From Pseudolabrys sp963742345 (GTDB lineage: Bacteria; Pseudomonadota; Alphaproteobacteria; Rhizobiales; Xanthobacteraceae): DNA of 64,000 nucleotides. Positions 1 through 9,810 of the stretch are shown here, in pieces. The stretch lies in NCBI GenBank assembly GCA_963742345.1, contig CAVULO010000012.1, positions 186,001-250,000 on the forward strand, written 5' to 3'. The notes beneath the pieces were generated by a model, which saw only the letters and a program-made list of their open reading frames with translations, was not told where the DNA came from and did no database searches. How positions within the stretch are numbered: position 1 is the first letter of the stretch; every line of letters begins with the position of its first letter. The position numbers and the translations under genes are program-made.

Positions 1-294
1 GAAAAGCCCCCGCTGGCGGCAGCCCTGACGAGCACCGAACGAAGTATTGAAAGCCCGTGGTTGCGCGCAGCAATGATCACGCCGAGCTTCAGCACCTACA
101 TGACTGCGACGCGGCTTGGCGCAGTCGATATGCGGCCACTGCAAGAGCTTCTGTACAAACCGTCGCTGTCGGTGGCGATGACATTCTCGACCGATCCGCA
201 TCTCGGCATGGTCGCCAGCCGCTTCAACGGCCCGGCGGTGGTGTTCCTGGCCACCACAACGTTCACCTTGCAGTCGACCGCGTCGCTGCGCTGA
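1..294 (+). CDS. C-terminal end of an unrecognised protein (5' end outside window)
   Basis: The frame is open from base 1 and ends in TGA at 292-294, giving about 97 residues. The visible part has a run SPWLRAAMITPSFSTYMTAT and a later hydrophobic stretch (PAVVFLATTTFTLQ). I do not recognise the family. It lies tail to tail with gapR with only 3 bases between the stops, which fits the compact convergent style of this genome. A first Met at 73 is probably internal because the frame continues upstream without a stop. It could be the end of an exported protein; no function is claimed. Confidence 0.5.
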   Translation, partial: EKPPLAAALTSTERSIESPWLRAAMITPSFSTYMTATRLGAVDMRPLQELLYKPSLSVAMTFSTDPHLGMVASRFNGPAVVFLATTTFTLQSTASLR

Positions 295-297
295 TCC

Positions 298-573
298 CTA
301 GTTCGCCATTCCGAGCGCGTGCAGGTAGGTGTCGAGCACTTCCTGCTGCTCGCGGCGCTCATCCGTATCCAACTTGCGCAGACGAACGATCGTGCGCAGC
401 GCCTTTGTGTCGAAACCGGTGCCCTTGGCCTCGGCATAGACGTCGCGGATATCGTCCGACGTCGCCTTTTTCTCTTCTTCAAGCCGCTCGATGCGCTCGA
501 TGATGGCTTTCAGCTGATCCTTGGCGAAGCGAGTGGCTGCTTGTTCCTTTTCAGCCGCGGCGGTGGCAGGCAT
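298..573 (-). CDS. gapR: GapR family nucleoid-associated DNA-binding protein (DUF2312)
   Basis: This 91-residue protein matches the DUF2312/GapR family over its whole length. After a short Ala-rich N-terminus comes a long charged helix (FAKDQLKAIIERIERLEEEK, about residues 16-35), then the conserved DIRDVYAEAKGTGFDTKALR block (41-60) and a basic end. In Caulobacter GapR clamps overtwisted DNA ahead of replication and transcription and is needed for chromosome structure. The helix is expected to form the coiled-coil dimer/tetramer interface, and Lys/Arg residues contact DNA. It is followed downstream on the other strand by the partial first gene, and DUF1244 lies upstream on the same strand, as in many Rhizobiales. 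Identification is firm; function is from the family. Confidence 0.95.
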   Translation of the reverse strand: MPATAAAEKEQAATRFAKDQLKAIIERIERLEEEKKATSDDIRDVYAEAKGTGFDTKALRTIVRLRKLDTDERREQQEVLDTYLHALGMAN

Positions 574-698
574 CGACGTCTCCTTGACTACGCACGGCGG
601 GAAAGACCGCCATTTGCCAAGAAGCTTTCTGAATTGGACGCCCTCAGGTCAAGGCGAGGACGCCGTCATCCACGCTGTTCACAAGCAAACGGTGACAA

Positions 699-995
699 CT
701 AGTGCCGGGGGCTAGACTTTTCGAATGTCGCTTTCTGGTCGGGCGAGGCTTCTTTCTGGTGTTTCTTGCGCCATTCTTCATATGGCATGCCGTAGACGAT
801 CTCACGGCTCTCGTCCTTGCTCATGGCGAGGCCTTTGGCGTCGGCAGCATCTTTCATCCAGTTCGACAGGCAATTGCGGCAGAAGCCGGCGAGATTCATC
901 AGGTCGATATTCTGCACATCGGTGCGCGAGCGCAGGTGCTCGACCAGGCGCCGGTAGACGGCGGCTTCCAGTTCGGTGCGGGTCTTGTCGTCCAT
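699..995 (-). CDS. DUF1244 family protein
   Basis: 98 residues starting at ATG 995 (MDDKTRTELEAAVYRRL). A longer frame runs upstream but is not conserved-looking, so the internal Met was chosen. The family block NLAGFCRNCLSNWMKDAA (about 34-51) holds two Cys, and the DESREIVYGMPYEEWRKKHQ block (61-80) is typical of DUF1244. The Cys pair suggests metal binding or redox chemistry, but no function is established that I know of. The neighbour gapR is a common partner in alphaproteobacteria. The gene is divergent from the flavin monooxygenase at 1090, with about 94 bp between them. Confidence 0.9.
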   Translation of the reverse strand: MDDKTRTELEAAVYRRLVEHLRSRTDVQNIDLMNLAGFCRNCLSNWMKDAADAKGLAMSKDESREIVYGMPYEEWRKKHQKEASPDQKATFEKSSPRH

Positions 996-1089
996 AGTGG
1001 TGTCCTCCACTGTATTGAAGATAGACACACCCTGCCCGCCTTTGAAGGGGCCATAACGGCCCGGTGCAGGGACTTGAGGAGATTGCATA

Positions 1090-2179
1090 GTGAAGTTTGC
1101 CCATTTTTCCCATGTCTGGGGCAAGCCAGGCATGAGCCCGCACCAGCGTTATGAGGAGTTATGGCGCGAGCTCCAGTTATGCGACGAACTCGGTTTCGAC
1201 TATGGCTTTTGCGTCGAGCATCACTTTCGTCCCGACGAAAGCTGGATTTCATCGCCCAGCCTGTATGTCGTCGGGGCCGCGGCGCGCACACGCCGCATGC
1301 GCATCGGCCCGATGGGTTATGTCGTGCCGCTGTATCATCCGCTGCGTCTGGCGGAGGAAATTGCGCTCGTCGATCAGATGGTGGGCGGGCGCATGGAGCT
1401 CGGGCTCGTGCCGGGGATCAACCCCGACTATTTCAAGCCCTTCGGCCTCGACTACAATCTGCGCAAATCGCCAACGCTCGAATTTGTCGAATACCTGCGG
1501 GCCGCCTATGGCGAAAAGCAGCCGTTCTCGTTTCACGGCGATGTCCATCACACCGAGAGCGCTCGGCTTGCGGTGCAGCCGTTGCAGAAGCCGCATCCGC
1601 CGCTATGGATGATGAGCCGCGATCCGCAGACGCTCGAATTTTGCGCGAGCCATGGAATCAATCCCGGGTATTTTCTGGTTTATCCGCGCGCCGACGCCGC
1701 GCCGCGCTATCGCAAGTTTCTCGCGGACTGGACGACGGCCGGCTGGCCGCAACCGCCGAAGATTGCCTATTGCACCATCGTCTACGTGGACGAATCGGAC
1801 GAGAAGGCGCTCGACGTCGCGCTGGCGCGCGCCGCGCGCGCCTATGAGGGCTTCCTGCCGCCGCCGAAACCCGGCGAAACGTTCGAACAGCGCGTGCGTG
1901 AGCACGCCAAAAAATACATCGGCCGCGGCGAGCCGGGCGCATCCGAGATCATGGCCAATCTGTTCGATGCGGATTACCTGATGAAGCACGAGCTGGTGTT
2001 CATCGGTTCGCCTGATACGGTCGCCAAGAAAATTCACGCGACGGCGCAAGCCGGCCTGTTCAATGTCTTCATGGGCGAGTTCAATTTCTCCGACCTGCCC
2101 GAGGCCGACCTCATGCGCTCGATCCGCCTGTTCGGCGAGAAGGTCATTCCGGCCTTGCGTAGCTTACGAGCCGTTTTGA
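1090..2179 (+). CDS. LLM-class flavin-dependent oxidoreductase (bacterial luciferase-like monooxygenase)
   Basis: About 362 residues, starting at GTG 1090 with GAGGAG eight bases upstream. The N-terminal MKFAHFSHVW strand, the FCVEHHFRPDE motif, the RIGPMGYVVPLYHPLRLAEE block and GRMELGLVPG are typical of the luciferase-like TIM barrel that uses FMN (or F420) to oxidise small substrates with O2. As written, the frame runs on to 2232 with an unlikely tail. An extra T at 2164-2165 would explain this: without it the protein ends ...LRSYEPF with TGA at 2177-2179, a usual family ending. The MFS carrier and hydrolase nearby hint at catabolism of an aromatic or other xenobiotic acid. Substrate unknown. 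Confidence 0.85.
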
Positions 2180-2182
2180 CAA

Positions 2183-2214
2183 AATCGCCTCCGCCGAAAA
2201 GCGGCGAGGCGATT
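2183..2214. terminator. Hairpin between convergent genes (probable bidirectional terminator)
   Basis: Outer arms AATCGCCT (2183-2190) and AGGCGATT (2207-2214) pair perfectly, and an inner CGCCG/CGGCG stem closes on an A-rich loop. Read on the minus strand the hairpin is followed by TTTTGTC, so it fits best as the end of the MFS gene transcript. It also lies just after the corrected stop of the flavin monooxygenase gene. Confidence 0.65.
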
Positions 2215-2239
2215 AGGCGATCGATGGAATAGTCCGCAG

Positions 2240-3598
2240 CTATTGCGCCTTGACCAATTCCGGATGCGCTGCCAAGACGCGCGGTGTTGAGCCGATGGAC
2301 CGCGAAAGCAAACGACCGCGCCCGGCCACGAACGGCAGCGCCGACCACATATAAAGTTGCTGCACCGGCATGCCCGATGAACAGCGCGCCGACCAGCGGG
2401 CCGACGATCGACCCGATGCGTCCGATGCCCAATTGCCATCCCGAGCCGTTGGCGCGTAGCGAGGTCGGATAGACCAGCGCTCCGACGACATTGATGCCCG
2501 GACTGGATGCCGAGCACGAGGAACCCGGCAAAAAATGTCGCGATCAGCAACGCGGATTGCGAGGTCAGACCGGCAAACCCGATCGAACCGACCACCGGAA
2601 CGGCAATCGCGAACATGATTGCGATGGCCAGAAAACGATGCTTTTGCAGCCACCAGCACAGCAGACAGGGCGCCGACCGTGCCGCCGACCTGCAGCATCG
2701 CCCCGGCAAGCGCCGCCGTCGTCGGCGGAAGCTTCGCGGCCGTCATCAGCGTCGGCGTCCAGCTGATGAGGAAGAAGTAGCCCATCAAGTTCAGTGCAAA
2801 CAGCAGCCAAAGCAGTGGCGTGATCAGCGCAAGTCCCTGTCGAAAGAGGTAGGCCGGATTGAAGCCCGGGAATTGCTTTTCATCCTCGATGACGAATTTG
2901 GCATTCGGCCGGCACTGGGTAGCCAGGACTGGATCGCACTTGATCAAACGCTCCATCTTGCCGCGCTGGCTTTCGTGCAGCGCCATGTACTTGATCGATT
3001 CCGGCAGGCCGATCAGTGCGGCGATCGCAATCACGATCGGCACGATGCCGCCGATCATGAAGAGGATCTGCCATCCGTGTTGCGGCACAAGCGCCGCAGC
3101 CACGAAGCCCGGAATGGCGCCACCGATCGGTACGCAGCCGACCGCGATAATCGCGAGAGTTGCGCGCAATTTGCGCGGCGCGGATTCGGCGTTGATGGCA
3201 ACGACATTGGGGATGACGCCGCCGATGCCAAGGCCCGCCAGCAGCCGCAACCAGAACATCTGATCGAGGTTGGTCGAATAGGCGGCGGCCAGCGTGAAAA
3301 CGCCGAACAGCAAATTCGACCAGACCAACGCCGCCTTGCGCCCGTAGCGGTCGCCGACCCAGCCGAACAATGCCGAACCAAACAGAATGCCGATCAGGCT
3401 CGCGCTGAATACGGGCCCGAGCGAACCCGGCTTCAAAGCCCATTCTTTGGCCAGGCTAGGCGCGGCGAAGGCGATCGCGGCGATGTCGTAGCCGTCGATA
3501 AGAACGATGAAAAACGACCAGATAATCAGTTTGATCTGAAATGAGCTCAGCCCGCGTTCGTCGAGCAGCCGTGAGACCGGAACGACCTGGTCCGCCAT
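2240..3598 (-). CDS. MFS transporter, aromatic acid:H+ symporter (AAHS) type, frameshifted
   Basis: Inner-membrane secondary carrier of about 452 residues. The family signature DGYDIAAIAFAAP (35-47) and the loop 2-3 motif GWVGDRYGRK (79-88) point to the AAHS group (PcaK/BenK-like), which takes up 4-hydroxybenzoate and similar acids with protons. The first 320 residues are intact. Then the homology moves to a second frame near 2642 (AIAIMFAIAVPVVGSIGFAG), a third near 2500 (GINVVGALVYPTSLRANG) and returns to the first near 2320, ending ...HPELVKAQ. At 2642-2645 a missing A in an A-run (coding strand) would restore the first break. These look like indel errors rather than decay. The substrate is inferred from family only. 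Confidence 0.8.
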   Translation of the reverse strand: MADQVVPVSRLLDERGLSSFQIKLIIWSFFIVLIDGYDIAAIAFAAPSLAKEWALKPGSLGPVFSASLIGILFGSALFGWVGDRYGRKAALVWSNLLFGVFTLAAAYSTNLDQMFWLRLLAGLGIGGVIPNVVAINAESAPRKLRATLAIIAVGCVPIGGAIPGFVAAALVPQHGWQILFMIGGIVPIVIAIAALIGLPESIKYMALHESQRGKMERLIKCDPVLATQCRPNAKFVIEDEKQFPGFNPAYLFRQGLALITPLLWLLFALNLMGYFFLISWTPTLMTAAKLPPTTAALAGAMLQVGGTVGALSAVLVAAKASFSGHRNHVRDCRSGGRFDRVCRSDLAIRVADRDIFCRVPRARHPVRASMSSERWSIRPRYAPTARDGNWASDASGRSSARWSARCSSGMPVQQLYMWSALPFVAGRGRLLSRSIGSTPRVLAAHPELVKAQ

Positions 3599-3728
3599 GA
3601 TTCCCTCCCCTGGGTCGATTTTTTGTTCGATTGGCCGTTACGGCCCTTGAGCGAATGCTATGCCAGCGATGGCGCCATGGAAAGCCGGTCTCGACAGCAT
3701 CAAGATGGCGCAGGCGACACCGGCAAAA

Positions 3729-5352
3729 TCAAGTTCGGACGGATGCGCCGTCACCGTGATGGATCGTGTCGCTTCCGATCTTGTCCGGCCGGTAGTAATG
3801 CGACCACAGAATCTCGGTCGCCGGCGAATCGCCGTTGACGATCTCAAGCCGCAGCCGATGCCCTTGCTTGATGAGATAGGCCATCGGCTCGAGACTGATC
3901 TCGAATTTGTAGATCTCGTTCGGCGTCAGCGGCTGCGGATCGGAGTGGCTGTGATACGGCACCATGTCGGTGCTGCGCGACGGCATCGAGCGCGCGGTGC
4001 GATGCGCGCAGCCAGCCGCGCGTGATAAGTTCAGCAAACGGATTCAGTCCCTTGCCGCGATCATCGGCAGACTGAGGAAATTGGTCGGAGAGCTTGATGA
4101 AGAAATCGGTGTCACGCGCGCGTCGACGATGCATAAAGGATGAGCTTGATCGGCCCGCAGATTTCCATGTCACTCTCGAGCGGCGCGGTCGTGAAGGTCA
4201 GCACGCGGCGCGCGGGATCGAAGCCGCCGGACGGTCCCGCGGGACCAAATCCGACCACACCGGACACCCAGCCGGGATTGGGATATTTGTAAGTCGTCGA
4301 GGCCGCGCCGCTCGCGGGCTGCGGTGACAGGCCGCCATCGTTCAACGAGCTGACGCTGCCGGACGGCGAGGCGTTGAGATACCAGCGCGTATAGCGGATG
4401 CCCGGCGGCGGCCAGCTATCGGCTTTGCGCACGACGTTTGAGCCCCGCACCGCGTATTCGACATTCGGACGGGCCAGATAGTCGGTCTGCTTGCCTTTGA
4501 GATAGTGATCGTAGAACGGCAGCAGCACGTTTCGATGAAATTCGACGCTGGAAAATTCCGCCGCCGCCGCCCAGGCATTCGGCACGCCGGACATGCGCAG
4601 TTTCTTCGGGCCGGCCGCGCGGCACATAGCCGTCGATGTTGCCGCGCGTATGCAACTGCATCTTGGCCCAAACGCCACTCGAATAGAGCGGGACCTTGAT
4701 GCGATCGAGCACTTCCCAGGCGCTGCGCTCGCGCCAGAAATCGTCATAGGTCGGATGCGCGGCGACCATTTGCGGTCAGGTCGGTTTCCTGATCGCGCGC
4801 CGGGCCGCTGGCGGGAAAGCGATTGATGAAGCGGTTCTGGTACCACCAGTAGCCGGGGAAAAAATCGCACGGAATGCCGCCGTGATAGGTGCCGGCGCGG
4901 TAGAGATCCGCCAATCCGTCGTGCGCGGCAATACAGGCAAGCGATGGCGGCGCGAGCGCGCCCATAAACCATTGCAGCATGCAGAAATACGACTGGCCGA
5001 TGCCGCCGACCTTGCCGCTGCACCAGGATTGCCGGCCGATCCATTCGATGACGTCGTAAAGATCCTGCTGTTCGCGGCGGCCAAGAAATTCGAAGTCGCC
5101 GCCGGAGCGGCCACTGCCGCGCACGTCCATGTGGACATAGGCGTAGCCTTGTTCGACATACCATTCGATCGGGCCGGTCTCGCGCCAGAGAAATTGCGCA
5201 CTCGCCGGAAGACTATTGTTGTCGAAACGGTAGGGCGCCGCGCCGAACAAGGCCGGATAAGGACCGGCGCCATCGGGCCGATATATGCGTGCACCTATCG
5301 ACGTTCCGTCACGGACATCGATTTGAACAATCTCGTCGATCACTGGCGGCAA
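3729..5352 (-). CDS. CocE/NonD family alpha/beta hydrolase (X-Pro dipeptidyl-peptidase-like), multiply frameshifted
   Basis: About 540 residues spread over at least five frames. The N-terminal part (5352-4744) holds YRPDGAGPYPALFGAAPYR, the MDVRGSGRSGG strand and the nucleophile elbow GIGQSYFCMLQ (Ser of GQS). Later pieces give WEVLDRIKVPLYSSGVW, the FYDHYLKGKQTD stretch and the C-terminal PepX jelly-roll (DTDFFIKLSDQ, then SDPQPLTPNEIYKFEI and HRLRLEIVNGD). Breaks lie near 4767, 4615, 4125 and 3990, and the exact stop (3729 or about 3638) is uncertain. Relatives include cocaine esterase and glutaryl-7-ACA acylase; they cleave ester or amide bonds. Codon 5352 is TTG, so the start is tentative. 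Confidence 0.75.
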
Positions 5353-5518
5353 TCCCCGGCAATTATAATGAAAGTCGTACGCCAGAATTCTGTTTTTATA
5401 TGCGACATAAAGCTTAGTAGACTCAATGCGCGAGCTTCAAGGACCAATTCGAGCCATAATTATTCACGGATGCTAGAGCCGTCACATTCCTCTCGGGCAG
5501 GATAACGCTGGTCGCAGC

Positions 5519-6811
5519 ATGAACGCCCAACTGCGCTCTTTCCTCGCAGACTTGTATCGCACTGCGGTAGCCGACGGCACATCCGGCGTCCTGCCTGCCT
5601 CCGCTGCTACCGCCCCCACCATCGGGCCGGCTCATTTTGCTCGCCGCAGGCAAAGCGGCGGGCTCGATGACCGAAGTCGCGGAAGCGCATTACCTCGATC
5701 AGCTGCGAATTGCGGCCGAGCGCTTGAGCGGCGTTGCGGTCGCACGCCACGGTTACGGGCGGCACCTGCGGCGCGTCCGCATGATCGAAGCGGGCCATCC
5801 CATTCCCGATGCAGCGGGACTGGAGGGCGCCGACCGCGCATTGACACTAGCCGATGCCGCGGATGCAGAATGATCTCGTGCTGGTGCTGATGTCTGGCGG
5901 CGCTTCGGCCAACTGGATCGCACCGGCTGACGGCATTTCGTTCGAGGACAAGCAGGCGGTTACGCGCGCGCTTCTACGCTCGGGCGCGACCATCGGTGAG
6001 ATCAACACGGTGCGCAAACATCTCTCGCGCATCAAGGGCGGACGTCTGGCGCGGCATGCTCATCCGGCGAAGCTTGTGACCATCGCGATTTCGGACGTGC
6101 CGGGCGACGACCCTTCGGCGATCGGTTCGGGGCCGACCATTCCTGATCCGACGACGCTCGCAGATGCGCGCGCAATCGTTGCGAAATATCAATCTCAATA
6201 CTTCCCGACGCGGTGACGCGCGCGCTCAACGATCCAAAAAATGAATCGCCCAAGCCAGGCGATCCTATCTTTGCCGGCAGCCAACTCATACTGGCCGCGC
6301 GACCGGCCGACGCGATGCGCGCGGCGGAAGCAGCGGTCCGCGCAGCGGGCTACGATTGCATTTCGCTTGGCGACCGCGTCGAGGGCGAAGCGCGCGATGT
6401 CGCCGCGCTCACGCCCGCCTTGCGCGCGAGCTGCGTGCGCAGGAAAAGCGCGCGGTGATCATTTCCGGCGGCGAATTGACGGTGACGATCCGCGGCAAGG
6501 GCCGCGGCGGACCTAATCAGGAATATGCCCTGGCGCTTGCGATCGAACTTGCGGAGATGCCGGCGATTGCTGCACTCGCGGGCGACACCGACGGCACCGA
6601 CGGCGGCAGCGGCGCAGCCAGCGACCCTGCCGGCGCACTGGTTGATGGCGAATCGGTGGCACGCGCCAAAGCTCGTGGCCTCGATCCCGCCGCCTTTCTC
6701 GCCGACAACAATTCAACCGGCTTCTTTGAGGCCCTCGGCGATCTACTGGTGCCAGGGCCGACTTACACCAACGTGAACGACTTCCGCGCCATCATCGTTG
6801 ACAGGCCGTGA
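5519..6811 (+). CDS. Glycerate 2-kinase / MOFRL family (GckA/TtuD), multiply frameshifted
   Basis: The MOFRL family enzyme that phosphorylates D-glycerate to 2-phosphoglycerate (some members were named hydroxypyruvate reductase, TtuD). Recognisable blocks occur in order in changing frames: AAGKAAGSMTEVAE near 5641; LVLVLMSGGASANWIAPADG near 5880; INTVRKHLSRIKGGRLA and ISDVPGDDPSAIGSGPT near 6000-6140; then the MOFRL domain with GGELTVTIRGKGRGGPNQEY near 6470-6520, GDTDGTDG and NNSTGFFEALGDLLVPGPTY to the stop at 6811. At least four breaks lie near 5630, 5860, 6210 and 6420. Total length is about 430 residues, normal for the family. Its position before DUF1036 and pyk fits lower glycolysis/serine-cycle metabolism. 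Confidence 0.85.
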
Positions 6812-6928
6812 CCGATCACGCCACAACCGCGCATCGTTCGGAACCGGCGACAATCGTGACCGCATTGCCACTCATCGCCGCCAGGCGCCACCTTTCCTCG
6901 TATCCTCGCCCGCGCCGCGGTTCCCGCC

Positions 6929-7405
6929 GTGCTGTTGCTGGCGGTTTCGACACATCCGGCCAAAGCCGATTTTCGGCTGTGCAACAACACCGGCAGCCGG
7001 GTCGGCGTCGCTATCGGCTATAAGGACAACGAGGGCTGGACCACCGAAGGCTGGTGGAACGTTTCATCGCGCTCTTGCGAAACGTTGCTGCGCGGCGCAC
7101 TGGTTGCGCGTTACTATTACATCTATGCGGTCGATTATGACCGCGGCGGCGAATGGTCCGGCAAAGCCTATATGTGTTCACGCGAGAAGGAATTCACCAT
7201 TCGCGGCACCGAGAACTGCCTGGCGCGCGGCTATGACCGCACCGGCTTCTTCGAGGTCGACACCGGCGAGCAGCGCTCCTGGACGGTGCAATTGACGGAC
7301 GCCGCCGAGCAAGCGCCCGACCGACCGCTTGCCGCCGCGCGCGCCGCTCGGGCCCTCGCGCCCGCCGACAATACTGTCGCCGCCTCCAGCCGGAGGCGCC
7401 AAGCA
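6929..7405 (+). CDS. DUF1036 family exported protein
   Basis: Small secreted or periplasmic protein of about 159 residues. A hydrophobic signal (AVLLLAVSTHPAKA) precedes ADFRLCNNTGSRVGVAIGYK, WTTEGWWNVSSRSCETLLRG and YYYIYAVDYDRGGEW, the core of DUF1036. Cys residues in SRSC, MCS and ENC probably form disulfides. The GTG at 6929 lies inside the signal region, and the true start may be upstream in another frame. No stop precedes the pyk ATG at 7406, so the frame runs straight into pyk. A TGA in the neighbouring frame overlaps that ATG (ATGA, 7406-7409), so one indel in the poorly conserved tail would restore a normal coupled pair. Function is unknown; the pairing with pyk is common in Rhizobiales. 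Confidence 0.8.
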
Positions 7406-8840
7406 ATGAGACGACTACGCCGCGCCAAGATCGTCGCCACCCTCGGACCTGCTTCATCCAGCGCCGATATGATCGCAAGCCTGTTTCCAGGCTGGCGCCG
7501 ACGTCTTCCGCATCAATATGAGCCACACCAGCCAGGAGCGTATGCGCGAGCTGGTCGGCATGATCCGCGCTGTCGAGCGCGACACCGGACGGCCGATCGG
7601 CGTGCTGATCGACTTGCAGGGGCCGAAGCTTCGTCTCGGCACGTTCATAGGCGGCTCTGTCACTGTGAAAAACGGCGACAGTTTCGTGCTCGATGCTGAT
7701 GCAGCGCCCGGCGACGCGACGCGCGCCTATCTGCCGCACCCGGAAATTTTTGCCACGATCAAGCCCGGCCATGCGTTGTTGATCGACGACGGCAAGGTAA
7801 AGCTCACGGTTACCGAAACGGACCCCAAGCGTATTACCACTCGCGTCGTCGTCGGCGGCAAGCTGTCCGACCGCAAGGGGGTGAGCCTGCCGGACACCAC
7901 CATTCCGTTCTCGGCGCTGACCGAGAAGGACCGCTCCGACCTCGAAGCCGCGCTCGAAACCGGCATCGACTGGGTGGCGCTGTCGTTCATCCAACGGCCA
8001 GAGGACATCGCAGAAGCAAAAAAGATTACCCGTGGACGTGCCGCGGTGATGGCCAAGATCGAGAAACCGCAGGCGGTAAACCGGCTGGCCGAGATCATCG
8101 ATCTCGCCGACGCGCTCATGGTAGCGCGCGGCGACCTCGGCGTAGAAATGCCGCTGGAGAAAGTGCCTGCGGTGCAAAAGCAAATGACGCGGGCCAGCCG
8201 CGCCGCCGGCAAGCCGGTTGTCGTGGCGACGCAAATGCTGGAATCGATGATCAACTCGCCGGTGCCGACACGCGCGGAAGTCTCCGACGTCGCCACCGCG
8301 ATTTACGAAGGTGCCGACGCAGTCATGCTGTCGGCGGAATCGGCGGCCGGACAGTATCCTGTGCAAGCGGTTGCGACGATGAACCGTATCGCGGAGGAAA
8401 TCGAAAGCGACCCGCTCTACCGCACTATCATCGCAGCGCAGCGCGCCGACCCGGAGGCGACCGGCGCCGACGCGATCGCAGACGCGGCACGCCACATTGC
8501 CGATACGCTCGACCTGGCAGCGGTCATCTGCTGGACATCGTCCGGCTCAACCGGCCTGCGAGTGGCGCGAGAACGACCGCGACCTGCAATTGTCGCACTG
8601 TCGCCCAATATCGCCACCGGACGCCGACTGGCAGTTGTGTGGGGCGTGCATTGCGTCGTCACCGAAGACGCGCATGACCAGGACGACATGGTCGACCGCG
8701 CCTGCCGCATCGCTTTCAAGGAAGGGTTCGCCAAACCCGGTCAGCGCGTTATCATTGTGGCTGGCGTTCCGCTCGGCACGCCCGGCGCGACCAATATGTT
8801 GCGCATCGCTTATGTGGGCGCGGAGACGGCGGGGGATTAG
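7406..8840 (+). CDS. pyk: Pyruvate kinase, one frameshift near the 5' end
   Basis: Converts phosphoenolpyruvate and ADP to pyruvate and ATP in the cytoplasm. It starts MRRLRRAKIVATLGPASSS at ATG 7406. After about 27 codons the homology jumps to the next frame (AGADVFRINMSH); one extra C in the CC at 7487-7488 explains this. The rest is intact: LIDLQGPKLRLG, the KGVSLPDTTIPF region, AKIEKPQAVNRLAEI with the active-site Lys/Glu, VARGDLGVEMPLEKVP, the ATQMLESMINSPVPTRAEVSDV block with K+/Mg2+ ligands, and a C-terminal domain ending at 8840. About 477 residues, normal. It convergently faces the TPR gene 35 bp away. Confidence 0.95.
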
Positions 8841-8875
8841 CGGCAAGCGCGCCGCGTCCGCGGGCAAAGTTGGAC

Positions 8876-9487
8876 TTAGATATCCCGCCCTTCGATTTTT
8901 TCTTGCAACGTCTTCACCAGGTCGGGAATGCGCTCCATGCGCGGATAGAGCGCGAGCGCGCGGCGATAGACTTCCAGTGCCTGCTTATCGTCGCCGATGT
9001 CCTGGAGGATTAGTCCAAAACCCGCCAATGCACCGAAATGACGCGGCTCACGCTTGAGCACCTGGCGGATATCCGCAAGCGCGTGACCGTAGTCCTTCTT
9101 CATGTAAAAGATGGTTGCGCGGCGATTCCAGGCTTCCACATAGTCCGGTTTTACCTTGACGATCGCATCGAGCAGCCTGATCGCAAGATCGAGATCCTTT
9201 GCCTCTATCGCGGTCTTGACTCGCGTCATCAGCAGATTGGCGGTGTCACTATGCGAGGCGGTCCAGAGCACCCAGATGCGCTCTTCAATCGCTTTCGCAG
9301 TCACATCGTCGGGTGCGACCTTCAGCGCGCCAAAGAGAAAATCGAGGTTGTTCGTGCGATCGCCGCGCGTCATCTGCGGCGGCTTGGCCGATGGCTCGCT
9401 TCGCTTGCTCGATTGCGCGGCGACCGGCGCGCCACCTGCAGCGACCAGTGCGGCGGTGAGAAACGCTACAAGGAATCGAGTGCGCAT
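8876..9487 (-). CDS. Exported TPR-repeat protein
   Basis: 203 residues with an N-terminal signal sequence (RTRFLVAFLTAALVAAGGAP, cleavage probably after AQS near residue 26). At least three helical TPR pairs follow: KDLDLAIRLLDAIVKVKPDY, EAWNRRATIFYMKKDYGHAL and FGALAGFGLILQDIGDDKQA. It is likely a periplasmic scaffold for protein contacts. The first quarter after the signal (NNLDFLFGALKVAPDDVTAK) resembles short TPR proteins found beside pyk/rpmJ in related genomes. Specific partner unknown. Confidence 0.85.
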   Translation of the reverse strand: MRTRFLVAFLTAALVAAGGAPVAAQSSKRSEPSAKPPQMTRGDRTNNLDFLFGALKVAPDDVTAKAIEERIWVLWTASHSDTANLLMTRVKTAIEAKDLDLAIRLLDAIVKVKPDYVEAWNRRATIFYMKKDYGHALADIRQVLKREPRHFGALAGFGLILQDIGDDKQALEVYRRALALYPRMERIPDLVKTLQEKIEGRDI

Positions 9488-9558
9488 AGGCGGAGTGTAA
9501 CCTCTCCGCGTTTCGTGGCCAATATGCGGCGATGGAACGGGCGCCGGCGGCGCCGGGA

Positions 9559-9684
9559 TCAGCCCTGACGGGCTTTGAAACGGCGATTGGTCTTGTTGAT
9601 GATGTAGACCCGGCCCTTGCGACGCACCAAACGATTGTTGCGATGGCGGCCGCGCAGGGATTTCAGTGAGTTACGGACTTTCAT
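9559..9684 (-). CDS. rpmJ: 50S ribosomal protein L36
   Basis: 41 residues, MKVRNSLKSLRGRHRNNRLV to ...RRFKARQG. This is the 41-residue alphaproteobacterial form of L36, a basic zinc-ribbon-type protein of the large subunit. This form lacks the usual Cys ligands, as in the C-minus paralogues. The ATG is at 9684, with a purine-rich GAGACAG upstream. Upstream extension in frame to 9771 is not conserved, so the short form was chosen. Confidence 0.95.
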   Translation of the reverse strand: MKVRNSLKSLRGRHRNNRLVRRKGRVYIINKTNRRFKARQG

Positions 9685-9810
9685 GACTGTCTCTGGCTGC
9701 TGTTTGCCGGGTACATACGCAGCCCCTCCCCGCATGTCAACGCAAGCCGCCCACCGGTTGGTTACTGGCAATGGGCTGTTCTAAAGTCAGGAGACCGGGG
9801 AGTTCGAGCC

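Noticed and set aside
7194..8495. 433-codon open frame antisense to pyk
   Set aside because: Arg/His-rich shadow of a high-GC gene; the plus strand encodes clear pyruvate kinase motifs.
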